64,000 nt of DNA from Ananas comosus (Eukaryota; Streptophyta; Magnoliopsida; Poales; Bromeliaceae), in the NCBI RefSeq assembly GCF_001540865.1, contig NC_033621.1, positions 21,650,963 through 21,714,962 on the forward strand. Direction: 5' to 3'. Both the position numbers and the translations under genes were made by a program. Shown piece after piece: positions 1-12,000 of the stretch (the first letter of the stretch is position 1; every line of letters starts with the position of its first letter). Below the pieces are notes generated by a model. The model had not been told where the DNA came from. It searched no databases and was given only the letters and a program-made list of their open reading frames with translations.

Positions 1-621
1 GTATTTTTGCAGTATTTTGCTGTATTAGTAGTGTGCTAACTTGTTTGAAAATTTGATAATATCGGAAATGTACTTGAGCCGAATAGAAATTTCATTGATT
101 TAATTTATCTAAATAGACGTAGATCATTTAGTCAATTTTCAATTGAAGTTTGAATTTGAATTTGATATTTTAAAGTAAAATTCTAAAGAACATATTCAAT
201 CAAATCCTACCTGATTAAAACATTACTGTGCTGTGGCTTGCAGAAGTTGAATTTCTGAATGGCTAAGATATTATCGACATCTTCCAACTATTTGTGATCT
301 GAGAATGGGTTCATAAACCATTTTTGTTTTATTTCAATTTCACAACTGATCTGGTTTCCTGATTTTATTCGAGTTTCGTTAGATTTAACAGATTCCATCA
401 AATCTGCTGAAAATGTTACTGCAAATCAAGGATGGAACTCTTCTAAACCATAGTAGGATAGTTGAGTTCGGGAGCGCATTTCAAAATAATTCATAGTTGA
501 ATGTTTTGCATACAATTTAGCCTTATTGCATCAGAAAATAATAATAATAATAAGTTCTTATAAACACCTAAATCAGTCAATAAATCAATGTAAGATCCCT
601 TCATTGGTCTCATTATGACAG
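1..621 (+). other. AT-rich intron of the RBOH gene
   Basis: This stretch is AT-rich, has a short (AAT)n run near 537-551 and ends in a splice acceptor (CAG at 619-621) directly before the first RBOH exon in the window. I see no coding exon in it. It is best read as the 3' part of an intron. Confidence 0.75.
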
Positions 622-3600
622 ACCATTGCAGCGGCAATTGTGGTTGGAATAATCCTTCACGCCGGTAACCACCTCTCCTGCGACTTCCCTAGGCTCATCT
701 CCTCCTCTCCTGACATGTACTTTCCCCTCTCCAAAGACTTCGGTCCGACAAGGCCCACGTACACGGAGCTCATCAGCGGTCCAGAAGGCATAACCGGGAT
801 CCTCATGGTCCTATGCATGGCGGTGGCATTCACTCTCGCCACACGTTGGTTCCGACGTAGCATAGTAAAGTTTCCTAAGCCTTTTGACAAACTGACCGGA
901 TTCAATGCATTCTGGTACTCGCACCACCTGTTTGTAATTGTCTACATTCTATTCATCATTCATGGACAGTTTCTCTACCTTGTCCACCATTGGTACCTGA
1001 AATCAGTGAGATTCTGCTTCCTCTTGAACTTCTTAAAACCAGTTAAGTGATCTTTAAGTTATTTAGAACATGTATAAAGGTTCATTTTTTTCTGTCGCAG
1101 ACCTGGATGTATCTTGCTGTTCCTGTTTCTCTGTATGCAGGGGAGAGGATCCTAAGAAGCCTCCGATCTAGCTATTATTCCGTTCGCCTGCTAAAGGTAA
1201 GATAGCTCATACTCTTTCTTTTCTTTTCTTTTTTTGTTTGTGTTTTTGTTTTTTATGCTTACACACATAGCTAGAGTCTATTAACATGGAAAGATGTTTG
1301 CGCAGGTTGCTATATACCCTGGTAATGTTTTGACATTGCAAATGTCTAAGCCTCCGGCATTTCGCTACGAGAGTGGACAGTATATGTATGTTCAGTGCCC
1401 TGCAGTTTCACCCTTCGAATGGTACTTCTCAAGAATGTCCATTCAATTTCGATAGTTGTTTGTTAAAGTTTCGCTTCCTCACATATATGCTAGCCAAATT
1501 GCATCCCTGTAATGTTGCTTCGGGTAAATCTAAATGTATCCCCTTCTCTTTTTATTGCAATCGATTTGAACGAAACCAGAAAGGAACATGTTATGAATGA
1601 TGCCAATCCTATATTATAAATTACTTTTTCGAATGTTGCACAGGCATCCTTTCTCAATAACTTCAGCGCCAAGTGATAGCTATCTCAGTGTTCACATCCG
1701 ACAATTAGGAGATTGGACACGAGAGCTCAAGCGGGTCTTTGCAGAGGCTTGTGAACCCGCGGCGGCGGAGAAAAGTGGCCTCCTTAGAGTGGATGGCACT
1801 ACCAAGAGAAGGTATGTACTCTTTTAAGTTCCTTTTCGAGAAATTATTGTTTACTTACTATCTCAAATAGTAAATGTAAATACACTTGCATTGCATGGAA
1901 GAACCAAAATTTCTTTCTGTTATTTCTTTTTCTGAATATCAAGGACTGATTTTTTTGTGATAAAGTTTTGATTGAAGAAACAGAGTTTTTTAAAAGAATT
2001 CTGACTTTCTGAATTGAATATGTTGAGAATACATTTACAAAGTTCTGTAATTGGTAAATTTTCAATAATCTAGATTTTTTTTTGCTTAATCGATGGATTA
2101 AACCTTTGTTTTCAAGCTTCACCTCATAATAATCAACCACATTACATTCTGGGCAGAAAATAAATGATCATTTATGAGAAAGTTCTGAGCAAAATCAGGC
2201 CTTTCACTTTGGTTGTTTAATGTGTAACTAGTTTGCAACACAAGTAGCCCAGTGTAGATCCATTTGTTAATAAACAGATCGTCAAGATAAGCATTGCTAC
2301 TCTTATGTTTTCTTCTTTCCATTATTTTCATTGCCTTGTGTAAAATGCAAATCATTTTTTCCCCCCGTAAATGCAGCGTACCAAAGCTCTTGATCGACGG
2401 GCCTTTTGGTGCACCAGCTCAGGACTACAAGAACTATGATGTGTTACTACTCGTCGGACTAGGAATCGGAGCAACGCCTTTCATCAGCATATTGAAAGAT
2501 CTGCTTAACAACATTGTGAAAACAGAGGAGGAAGAAGTGAGTACTTTTCATTACTATCTTATAGCAAAAGCCGAAATAAGCATGAAACTGTTGGAGGATG
2601 TGTAATGAGAGAATTACTAAGGATTCTTCAAGCCGCTTTATTCAAATAGCACTTTTTAGAAGCTCTGGACATATTCTCTATTATGATGTTATTCCTCTAT
2701 TCTCTTTCAGTAGTTGCTTTAGAATGCTTGTTGGATTGTTTCTTTATTGCTTGTTTTGAGTGAAATCGTTGGTTAGTTCAATTCGATACAATAAACCCAA
2801 TTGCTAATTGATTCTCCTTTAATCCTAGGATGCTATATCAGATGTTCATCCGAATCACGGAGATACTGATCTGGCCACAGTTGTGAGGACTCCAACAAAA
2901 CCAAAGCGAAATCTCAAGACGACGAATGCGTATTTCTACTGGGTAACACGCGAACAAGGCTCTTTCGATTGGTTTAAGGGAGTTATGAATGAGGTTGCTG
3001 AATTAGATCAAAGGGTAAAGAACATGATCAAGACACTTAAACCGTATTAGTTTCTTATTCTCTTCGCATTGTTTAGAGGACAAATTTCTCACTTGAAGTT
3101 TAATGTTACCCTCATTAGGGCGTAATCGAGATGCACAACTATCTGACAAGCGTGTACGAAGAAGGGGATGCTCGATCTGCGCTAATAACCATGATTTCAG
3201 CTCTCAACCACGCGAAGAATGGTGTAGATATAGTCTCTGGAACCAGAGTAAATCCTTATTTCCTTTTTCAGAATTGATTGCTGGATACAGTGGGCTTGAG
3301 AATTTAGTTATGAAATAATTTTCTTACAAATTGTTGCTAACTTGAAACTCATTTGTCTCTCTATATCAGAAAGACAGAAGTGCTATTTGAAGTAGATCTT
3401 CTTAAAAAAGTGCTAACAACTTCACAATTAAGTCCCTCTCAACATTTCTAAACATTTCAATGCAGCAAAATTTATGAACATTTTGTTTGTTAAAGCTTCT
3501 TTTTTTTCACTGAGAAGTTGTTCCGGAAGGAGGGATGAGAATCTGTTCTTTATTTTGGTGGATCTTCTTGTAATAATATCATGGCCAGTTATTCATTTTC

Positions 3601-4544
3601 TCCCATTTATTATGCGGAAAATTTAGTAGAAAAGAAGGAAGAGAATTTGACAGAACATTTTATTACTAATGTAGGGTTTAATTTGGTTTTCTTTGATCAA
3701 GTGGTTCCTAAAGATTTGCTCACAATTTGCAATATATCTAAGCTATAATTAATACAATCAGTAAACTTCTGACGTTTCTTTTGATACTGGACAGGTACGA
3801 ACGCATTTTGGGAGGCCCAGATGGAAGAAGGTTTTCTCCAAAACATGCTCTAAGCACCCATTAGCCAAGATTGGTAAGTTAATTTCCATTTTCTGAAATT
3901 TTATAGTCTACTTCCATCTGATTCCATCATACATATGAAACAATCTTTTATCTCCAGTAGTTTAATTTATTAGAGAACAGAGTTTTACTATTTTATATTC
4001 AAGTTTGAACTCAAAACTTTTCGGCAAACTTAAGACGCGTACTTAAATCAAATATGAGGAAATTAAATGAGGCTAGGAATTGACTGTTCCTAGCGTAAGT
4101 GGCAAAAGGGCTTGATGGTTGGTACTCGAGACCCAAGTTCGAATCCTAGTTGATTCACATTTCCAGCTAAATTTATTTCTAAATAAAATAAACGAAGCGA
4201 GTAGCATGCTACCTTTCTCTCAAAAAATAGAAAAAGAAAATGAGGCTAGGAGCTTCATGGAATTCTAACCTAGGGTCGCATGCTTTGATACCATGTCATC
4301 CAAAATATCGATACGATAATAATATGTTTAACAAGAAAAAAAAATTAAAATGTAATTAATTAAATTCTTTTCCTATTTCTTATGAACTTCTCTTCACCGA
4401 TTTCTTTTTAACTGTCACGGTGGCATATTTGCAGGAGTATTCTACTGCGGAGCCCCAGTACTGGCGCAAGAACTAGGCAGACTTTGCTATGAGTTCAATC
4501 AAAAAGGCACCACCAAATTTGAATTCCACAAGGAGCATTTCTAA
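622..4544 (+). CDS. Respiratory burst oxidase (RBOH) NADPH oxidase, C-terminal half, 5' end outside window
   Basis: Plant RBOH is a plasma-membrane enzyme that passes electrons from cytosolic NADPH through FAD and two haems to oxygen, making superoxide outside the cell. Nine exons join in frame: 622-1005, 1101-1196, 1306-1421, 1644-1811, 2377-2536, 2829-3014, 3119-3247, 3795-3873 and 4435-4544, giving 475 residues to a TAA stop. All introns are GT-AG. The first exon begins after an acceptor at 620-621, so the N-terminal EF-hands and first membrane segments lie left of the window. Seen in order: a transmembrane stretch with LHAGNHL; a later segment with SHH and IHG histidines 13 residues apart, the usual haem spacing; the FAD motif [14 protein letters not shown]-site motifs [10 protein letters not shown] and GLGIGATPF; and the family C-terminus ending FEFHKEHF. 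Nothing suggests a pseudogene. The subtype cannot be assigned without the N-terminus. The last intron carries a SINE. Confidence 0.96.
4079..4237 (+). mobile_element. tRNA-derived SINE in the last RBOH intron, with 14-bp target-site duplication
   Basis: The copy has a pol III box A-like region (AAGTGGCAAAAGGGCTTG), a box B match (GTTCGAATCC) and an A-rich tail. It is flanked by a perfect direct repeat AAATGAGGCTAGGA at 4065-4078 and 4238-4251, which is direct evidence of retroposition. The same family occurs near 18.7, 20.1, 20.4, 24.1, 36.9 and 60.9 kb in this window. It is in the sense orientation of the host gene and does not touch the splice sites. Confidence 0.93.
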
Positions 4545-6028
4545 ACTCTTCTCTTGTACAGCCTCTTTTATATATATATATATATCCTTTTTGTGTAAAG
4601 TATAGGGATTAGGAAATAAGAAAAGTATAGGAGTACCAGGCACCATATATGCTTAGTATATACTCCTCAAAGATGAGGTAGCAAAAGTGGAAAAAAGAAA
4701 AAGAAAATGGCAGTTGATTATCTTGAATGTTTATTTAAATAAGATGGAGATTTCATATTGCAATTGAACTGTCTATAATAATTCCTGCACAGAGTGTGTT
4801 GGTTATTATTTAGAGTACTATTTAGGAGGTGGCAAATACCCAAAGCCACTCGTTGATGTACTATTTCTATTATTAGTTAGTTATGTGAAAAGAAAAGTGT
4901 ACATCTTACGATTATTTTATGTCATATTTGTAAATGGCAAGCAACTGCTATAAAATAAACAGAATTTTTTTCTTTTGTTTGCCAGTCTTTCTGTTTTTAA
5001 TTTATTGGCATATCCTTATCATGATTTTAGAGTAATCTGCAAAATAGTGGGCGTAGAATTTTTTTACATAAAAAAGGGGTTATTATTATTGACATATAAA
5101 TAGCAAGTATTTAAATCTTAGGTCTCTTCCCCATTCTTTTTGCTTGGTTTACTGTAGTGACACTCCAGTTGCTATCATATCATAATAGAATTAAATTGAT
5201 TTGCAATTTTATGAGTTGAAGTGAATTGATGCTGCCTTTTTTTTTGGAATAAAAAAAGAAGTATGAATTTTATTGTCTACTATTCCTGGTTCGTCCTTGG
5301 TGATATTACGTATAATAAAATTTTGGAAGGATACTTGTGAATAAATGATTTATTAATCTGTAAAATATAATAAATAATGGTAAATCTGAGCTTAAACCAA
5401 TAGAATAAAAAATTTAAATATCCAACGGCACAAAATGTGCCCATGTGCCGATAACATATTGGCACAATACAATCCCATGCCAACAACATGATTCAAAGTC
5501 CTCTTTTTGTTGAAATTAGCAAATAATTATCATAAAAAAATATAAAACAATTGATAAAAATAATATAATAAGTAATTAAAAATATATAAATGGTGGAAAA
5601 AAAATAAATATTTCATATCACAGCAAATCAGCTTACACATTTTATGATTAATATATATCAGCCCACCACGGCACGAACGCATCATAGGAAACGTTACCGA
5701 CAAATTCTCGATTCAATCCCCCCAACCAAAAACACCACGCTGTGATCTATTAACTCTTCGACATTTTTCGGCACATTGAATCTACATCACATTTTACAGC
5801 AAATTGAACTATATGTCGAATAACAGGAGAATCCTCATCTGCTTAAATTGCCTTCGTTTTTTTTTTTTTTCTTTTTCTTTTTTTACAGGGAAAAGGGGGG
5901 AAAAAATCAATGCAATTGGAATATGATTTACAGACAAGATATTAACAAATGGAACGAATTTACTATAACAAATTCCGAGTAATATCATCTGCAAGGATCT
6001 CATTGTGTCGTTGCCGCGTCATCCCGCG
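4545..6028. other. Convergent intergenic region between RBOH and golgin genes
   Basis: RBOH ends at 4544 and the oppositely oriented golgin gene ends at 6029, so this holds the two 3' ends. A short (TA)n run lies near 4570-4587. The rest is AT-rich with no convincing ORF, RNA gene or transposon ends. The short ORFs here have no recognisable content. Confidence 0.6.
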
Positions 6029-9000
6029 CTAATACGAGTATCTTGGAGGCGGTCTTGAGAGCAGATTTCGTTCCGATTGATCCGTAGAGGATGTAAGCGG
6101 CACGGTCGCGAATTCGGTGTCAGGGTGTTGGAGTAGTTGGCTTTGTTTTGAAGAGCTAAATGTTTGGTTTGTTGAGGGATAAACAGGGGGAAGATTAGAA
6201 GCATTACTGGTGCTAGGACTGGTGGTGCTTTTCTCCTGTGTGTTTGATGAAACTCTAGAAGCTTCCGCAGATTCCCTTCTCTCTCTTTCTTCGGTTTCCT
6301 TGAGAAGAAAGTCGACCCACAGGTCCGCAAACGACTGGCCAAGCGGGAAAGAAAAATGTTCGTCATTATATATTATGGAAAACTTATTGCATTATATGAA
6401 ATATGTCATATATTCATAGTAATGTAACTTTAAAGAGGAAACAACTTGGAACCATTCGATAACCAAGTTCCAGTATACGTTAATTTTTCCGATGAGCAAA
6501 TAATGCCACAACTAGAAAAAGATTTGAGACAACAGTAGAATAACTCCCAATACATTACATTCATCGGATATTTGCCTATGTGGTCCTCTCTTTCTTTCTC
6601 AAAAAAAAAGAAACCCCCCACGTTTATGTTCCCTGATATGAATTATATATGATTAACATAATTGTTGTTATCATGTCGGTCCTCATAGCGAACTACCAAT
6701 ATGATTGACACATAGACCGTAATCGTAATCATGTCATTTCTTCTACAGAACAAAGAACCTGCAAAGCTACTTCTTTACAGTCTGAGTGGTTTCCAGGCTA
6801 TTTAAACATCAACAGGGAATATCACAAACACCACCATTAACTGGATGACTACCCATAGAAAATACATGATTGAGAGGTAAATATGAAAATTCAGACTTTC
6901 ATAATAATATATATGTAATCAGAGAACTTTGAGCCAAAAAAATATTCTCACCTGATTTTCAGAAGGCATTTTAGTAGATGTTTCTTGCGAGTGTCCGCCC
7001 AGAATTCCTCCAACAAGACGCCCTGGTAGACCCAAAACTCCTCTAACAACACCTTTGCCCGCAGCATGTTGAGCAAAACCTATTCTTTGTTTATCTTCTT
7101 CCGAAAACCCTAGCATGCGAACCATAAGATCCAGAACCTAGAATACCCAAAACATACAAATTAGCCCATAATCATGTGAAGGAATGGAAAACCTGAGAAT
7201 CAACACTGACATATGATAAAGAAAGAAAAATACCTCTTTGCTATGATTTCTCTGGAAATAGGTCACCAGCAACTTTATCACTATGCGCCTGCAAGTCGCC
7301 AAGTGTCGATTAATTTTGGCTCAATGCTCGAGAAGACAAAGTTAAAAATACGGGAAAATCTATCACAGTTACTCTTAACTTTCAAAGTTTTGGCATGGTT
7401 CACATGTTAGGAAATATATACAGAATTATCAAATATAAAAGCTAATTTTGCAAATTGTGTATCAAAAGAAATAAATTCAGAATGGCCAAAAAATGACAAA
7501 TCTTGATAAAAACTGTAATAAATGACTAATAGAATACCTGTCAACATAATTATCTGAATCCAGCGACATTCTATTCAGTGTCGTCATACTCTGCTCTAAG
7601 GCTCGGCGTAGTCTTGAATTGTCTTCCTCAAGCTTCTGCATTGAGTGCCTGCCCTCTGCCAAAATTCTTTCACTTTGCGAAAGTTTAGCAGCTATCTCTT
7701 CCTTCTCCTTTATTGATAGTTCGAGCTGCTGATTTGCAACCTGAGGACGAAAAAAAGGAAAATTATCTAAAATTTGTAGGCCCAAATGATATTGGCACAG
7801 GAAAAACCTAGACATTTTGCAGAACAGAAAATTAAATAAAATTCACTGGGAAGTGAAAAACTAGACAATCTGTGAGAGAATGGACAGTTCAAAAAATTTC
7901 ATTATAGAAAAGCAAAGTAGAAAATTTACACTTAAAAAGGAATAATTAGCTCAGGTAAACTAACGTGTATAGCCATTGAGAATACAATCATATCAGCATT
8001 TAAAATCATGCTAACTCTAACGCAACTGCAATTGTTTATGTAAGATCTATATTCAATGCCAGCAACCAATCCTAACAAAACATGAGACAAAATTTTCCAT
8101 TCAACAGACTTATCATTATTAGTTCTCAGATACTAACAGCTTGGCTTCCCTATTTCTTGGCCTCCCTATTGTAGTTCCAGAACATAGAAGAGGAGTTCAT
8201 TCAGAAAACTAATTTGAACAAATTTTGCCTTTCAATTAACATAGATAAGCTAAGATACCAATAGGTAATATGACCAATATATTCAGAGGTGACAAATTAT
8301 TGCCCCGACTGGGGCCATTGTCACAGATGTTGATCTCCAATTCCCTGCAATCTCTACTTCCAATCTTCACCGCAAAGTGAATGGCAACCTTATTGATTTA
8401 GAAATTATTTTCTTTGAACAGTGATATGAGCGATCGAATTGAAAGTATGAGATGGAAGTGGTCGAAGACCAAAGAACAATTTTTCTTCAGACATGAGCAC
8501 TAATTTTTCTTCAGAACTGAGTGGAAGTTCTACAATCTACATACCTTTAAAGATTCAGAGACTTTAGAAAGTTCTTCTCTTGCTGATGCCAAATCTCTTC
8601 CAAGTCGTTCCTGTAAAGTGTAAAAAGGCATTCACATAAAGCCAAGCATCAACTTCTGATATTCTGTAGATAGTATGTCTATTTCAAAATAACAAAAGAG
8701 AATAATCAGCACTAATAGTGCATGCACAAAGCAGTTTACAATCACCTTAGCTTCACTCTCAGCATAGTATTGTCCAAGGGCCGTCTGAAGATTAACCAGT
8801 TCGATATTTTTAGATTCAAGTGCGCTCATACAGCTCGTGAGTTTTTGCTTTAAATCATGGATAATTTCATTTGACTTCTGAAGTTCATCATTTGTTAGCT
8901 TCTTAATATCCTCCCTCTTAGCTATCTCCTGCTTCAAGGCCCTTTCCAACTGCAATATATGGTTTTTTTGGTATTCACAATTTGCTCTGAGTTCTTCAAT

Positions 9001-12000
9001 CATTTTGGTATCTTCATCCATCTTTTCTGAATCTTCTTGCTCCTATAAAATCCAATATAAGAGAAAGCATCTTCAGTCGAATTGCAGGTAAGAGAATGGC
9101 AAAAATTAAATAAAAGTACGATTTTCTTGAGCTTGCCCCAAAGCCCCTAACCTGAACCCCCCAACACATAAAATTGTTTTAATACCCAAGAAGCCGGAGG
9201 AACGAGCTCCTTTTTGTAAAAGCGCAAGTGGTGATCGAACCCCAACCTCAAGGATGGCAACCCGGGAAACCACTTGGGCTAGGCCAGTAGTTGTTAGTCA
9301 AAAGCATGACTTGAAAATAAAAGGAACATTATCGACAATCCAGTAAGGGCTCAGATACAAATATCAAGTTTTGATGAGCAATACTGAAATAAATGGGATG
9401 TACTTCTGTAGACAAACATTTTCAAAATAAATATAAAATATCCTATATATACTTATGTTGGGAAAAGCTCAGTTGAATTCTGCGTAACCTTAGAGAAAAA
9501 TTGCACTAGGAAGCAATAAATAAGGATTTGCAACAGCTGCAGTGATAATCAGAATAATTAAAAAAAGTTCAAAATATGTCCTTGGGAAACTGAATATTAT
9601 TAAGAGAAGAAAAAGAAGTACTTTATCTAGCAGATGCTGCTTTAGCCGATCCAATTGGTGCAATGTTTTGTCACGTTCTTTGCGAGTTTCTTTTAGTGCT
9701 TCCTCCAATGTATGTATGGTCAATGACATCTCTTCTTTGACCTTCAAAGTTGGAATAACTAACACATTAGTACTAATTAGAAAGGATAAAAGGAAATGTT
9801 ATTTCCTTCTCTAATTAAAGGATTGAGAAATTTAATTACACCATAATTTTTGTACAATAGACGATTGATAACATTTCATGCTGTCAACTTGTGAATATTG
9901 TGCAATATCAAAACTGGAGGTTTTGTTTACAAGGCACAGGTATTGCCGATATAATACAATGGTACAATGGTACAAAGGTAATGGCGGTGATTCAAAACAA
10001 CATGTCGGCTGCCGATAAATATTCAATCACAATAGTCACCTAAATGGGAGGAAAAACACCTACCTTGTGCCAGTCAGGCTCCTCGTTCTGAGTATCAAAA
10101 GCTTCATCACCTTTTTTCCCAGCTGTACTCGTCATAAGTTTCAGATTTGCTTCAAGCTCGCCCTTCTCTAACTACAAAAGAAGTACATTTAATCAGAATA
10201 ATTTCAAGAAACTCAACTACCCGGTTAACGTCTTCAATAAATTTTACTAATAGTCTCTAATATAATAAATTAAGTAAAAATGAAATACTAATCCAATTTG
10301 AGCGCAGTATAATATGACAAATTACATGTTTCACCAAAAAATGCTCGTATAGACCTTTAGTTGGGCATTTTCTTTCTGTAGATTCAATATCACACTTCTC
10401 AAATGCTGTAGAGATTCATCTGATACTTCTTCACTGCCCCTTCTGTTTAACTCCTCTTGGACTCGTCTTAATTCTGATACTTTCTCATTTAGCTCCTTGC
10501 GCAACTCTTTCATTTCAGTTGAGGCCTACCAGCAAAATATAAGGATATGAATTCTACAATAGAAAAGGCAGTGGAAGCAGGGGAAAAAAAAAAGAAAAAG
10601 AAAGGCTTTTACATGTATCCCGGCAAAGCCATTTCTACAATATACTCTCATAAAGTAATTTCTAACAAAAAATGCGAGTATGATAAGTTGGGGAGACATC
10701 AGGTTCATGGGCAAGTTGATTTTCCATCAAAAGGATTTCTAAACATGGGGTTTTTCTGTAAGTATGAGATTGTACTTACATAAGAAATAAGGTTTCTGAA
10801 GGGTACAAGGGCATATGGCAAAATTTATTTGGCAGGAATATGTATGATAGATACAAAATTTGCAGGTTATACATGCAAATATAACGTCCACAAGGAGGAC
10901 GCTGGAATGTTGACCCATATTATACAGGCTTCTGTAATCAGGGATTTCCAAGATATATATAAAGAAGAATTCATAGAAAGACCAACCTAAAACTAAAATT
11001 TAAATATTTAACTCACCTTCTCCTTGTCCGCCTTTATTTCCTGAAGCTCCCTTTCGAAAGATGAGTTGTGCTGGTATTCATCTAAAAGTTAAAATAGGAG
11101 AGAGATTTAAAACTGGCGAGTAATTGAGCATAAAAGGGAGCTCGAGAGTATACTGAGCACAGTCACAAAGAAGAGTGTAAGGCACATTGCATCACACTGT
11201 ACCTTCTAACTTCTGCTTTAAGATTGTTGCCTTTTCTTGCTCATTCTCGAGTTGTGACCTCAATTGTTTAATTTGAGATTCGAGATTAGCTTGTCTTCCT
11301 GCCAAAGATCTGTTTTTTTCTTCCAACACATCTAAATATTCCTACAACTCGATCAAATACTGAAGTCAAACAACTAATTACATAACAAAGACAAAGTAAC
11401 ATTTGTTTCTCAATACAAAAGAACAGACAAAAGTGAAAAAATATAGGATTGGTTACAAAGTTCGACCCTGAAGCTTCACCCCAATTTTCAATTTCAAGCT
11501 CATATTTCAACTGTAACAACTTATCTCAGAAGTTTGACCCCAATTTGAATTCATCCTCGAGGATTCAACTTTAACCCTGAAGTTTGGCCTCGATTTAAAA
11601 TTTTCCCTAAAGCCATCCTCCAAGTTTCGATGTAAAATAAGGAAGTTTAAAGATAGTAATGACATGGCACCTCTGTCGATGGACTAAAGGGAGGGCATAA
11701 TAGCTCGGTAAAACAAACTTCATAGGTTAAATTGTTGGCATTAAAACAATGACCCAAAATTAAAAAATAGGTCAAATTCAGGGAAGAATTTGAAAGTAAA
11801 TCGTTCAAACATATAATGATGTAGCCAAACTCCTGATATTTTTTGAAGTTAGGAATACACTAAAGCATAAAAGCTCACAGCCTCACAGATCATTTAGTTC
11901 ATTTGAAATTTGAGGAGAACAGATTAGATGAATCAGGCTATGAGTACCTTTTCGATCCCCAGTGAGCTTGCAGGTTTATGCATGCCATTTAGTGCAACAG

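Noticed and set aside
4083..4150. tRNA gene suggested by GTTCGAATCC and a box A-like sequence
   Set aside because: No cloverleaf can be drawn, the sequence runs on into a SINE body with an A tail, and it is flanked by a target duplication.
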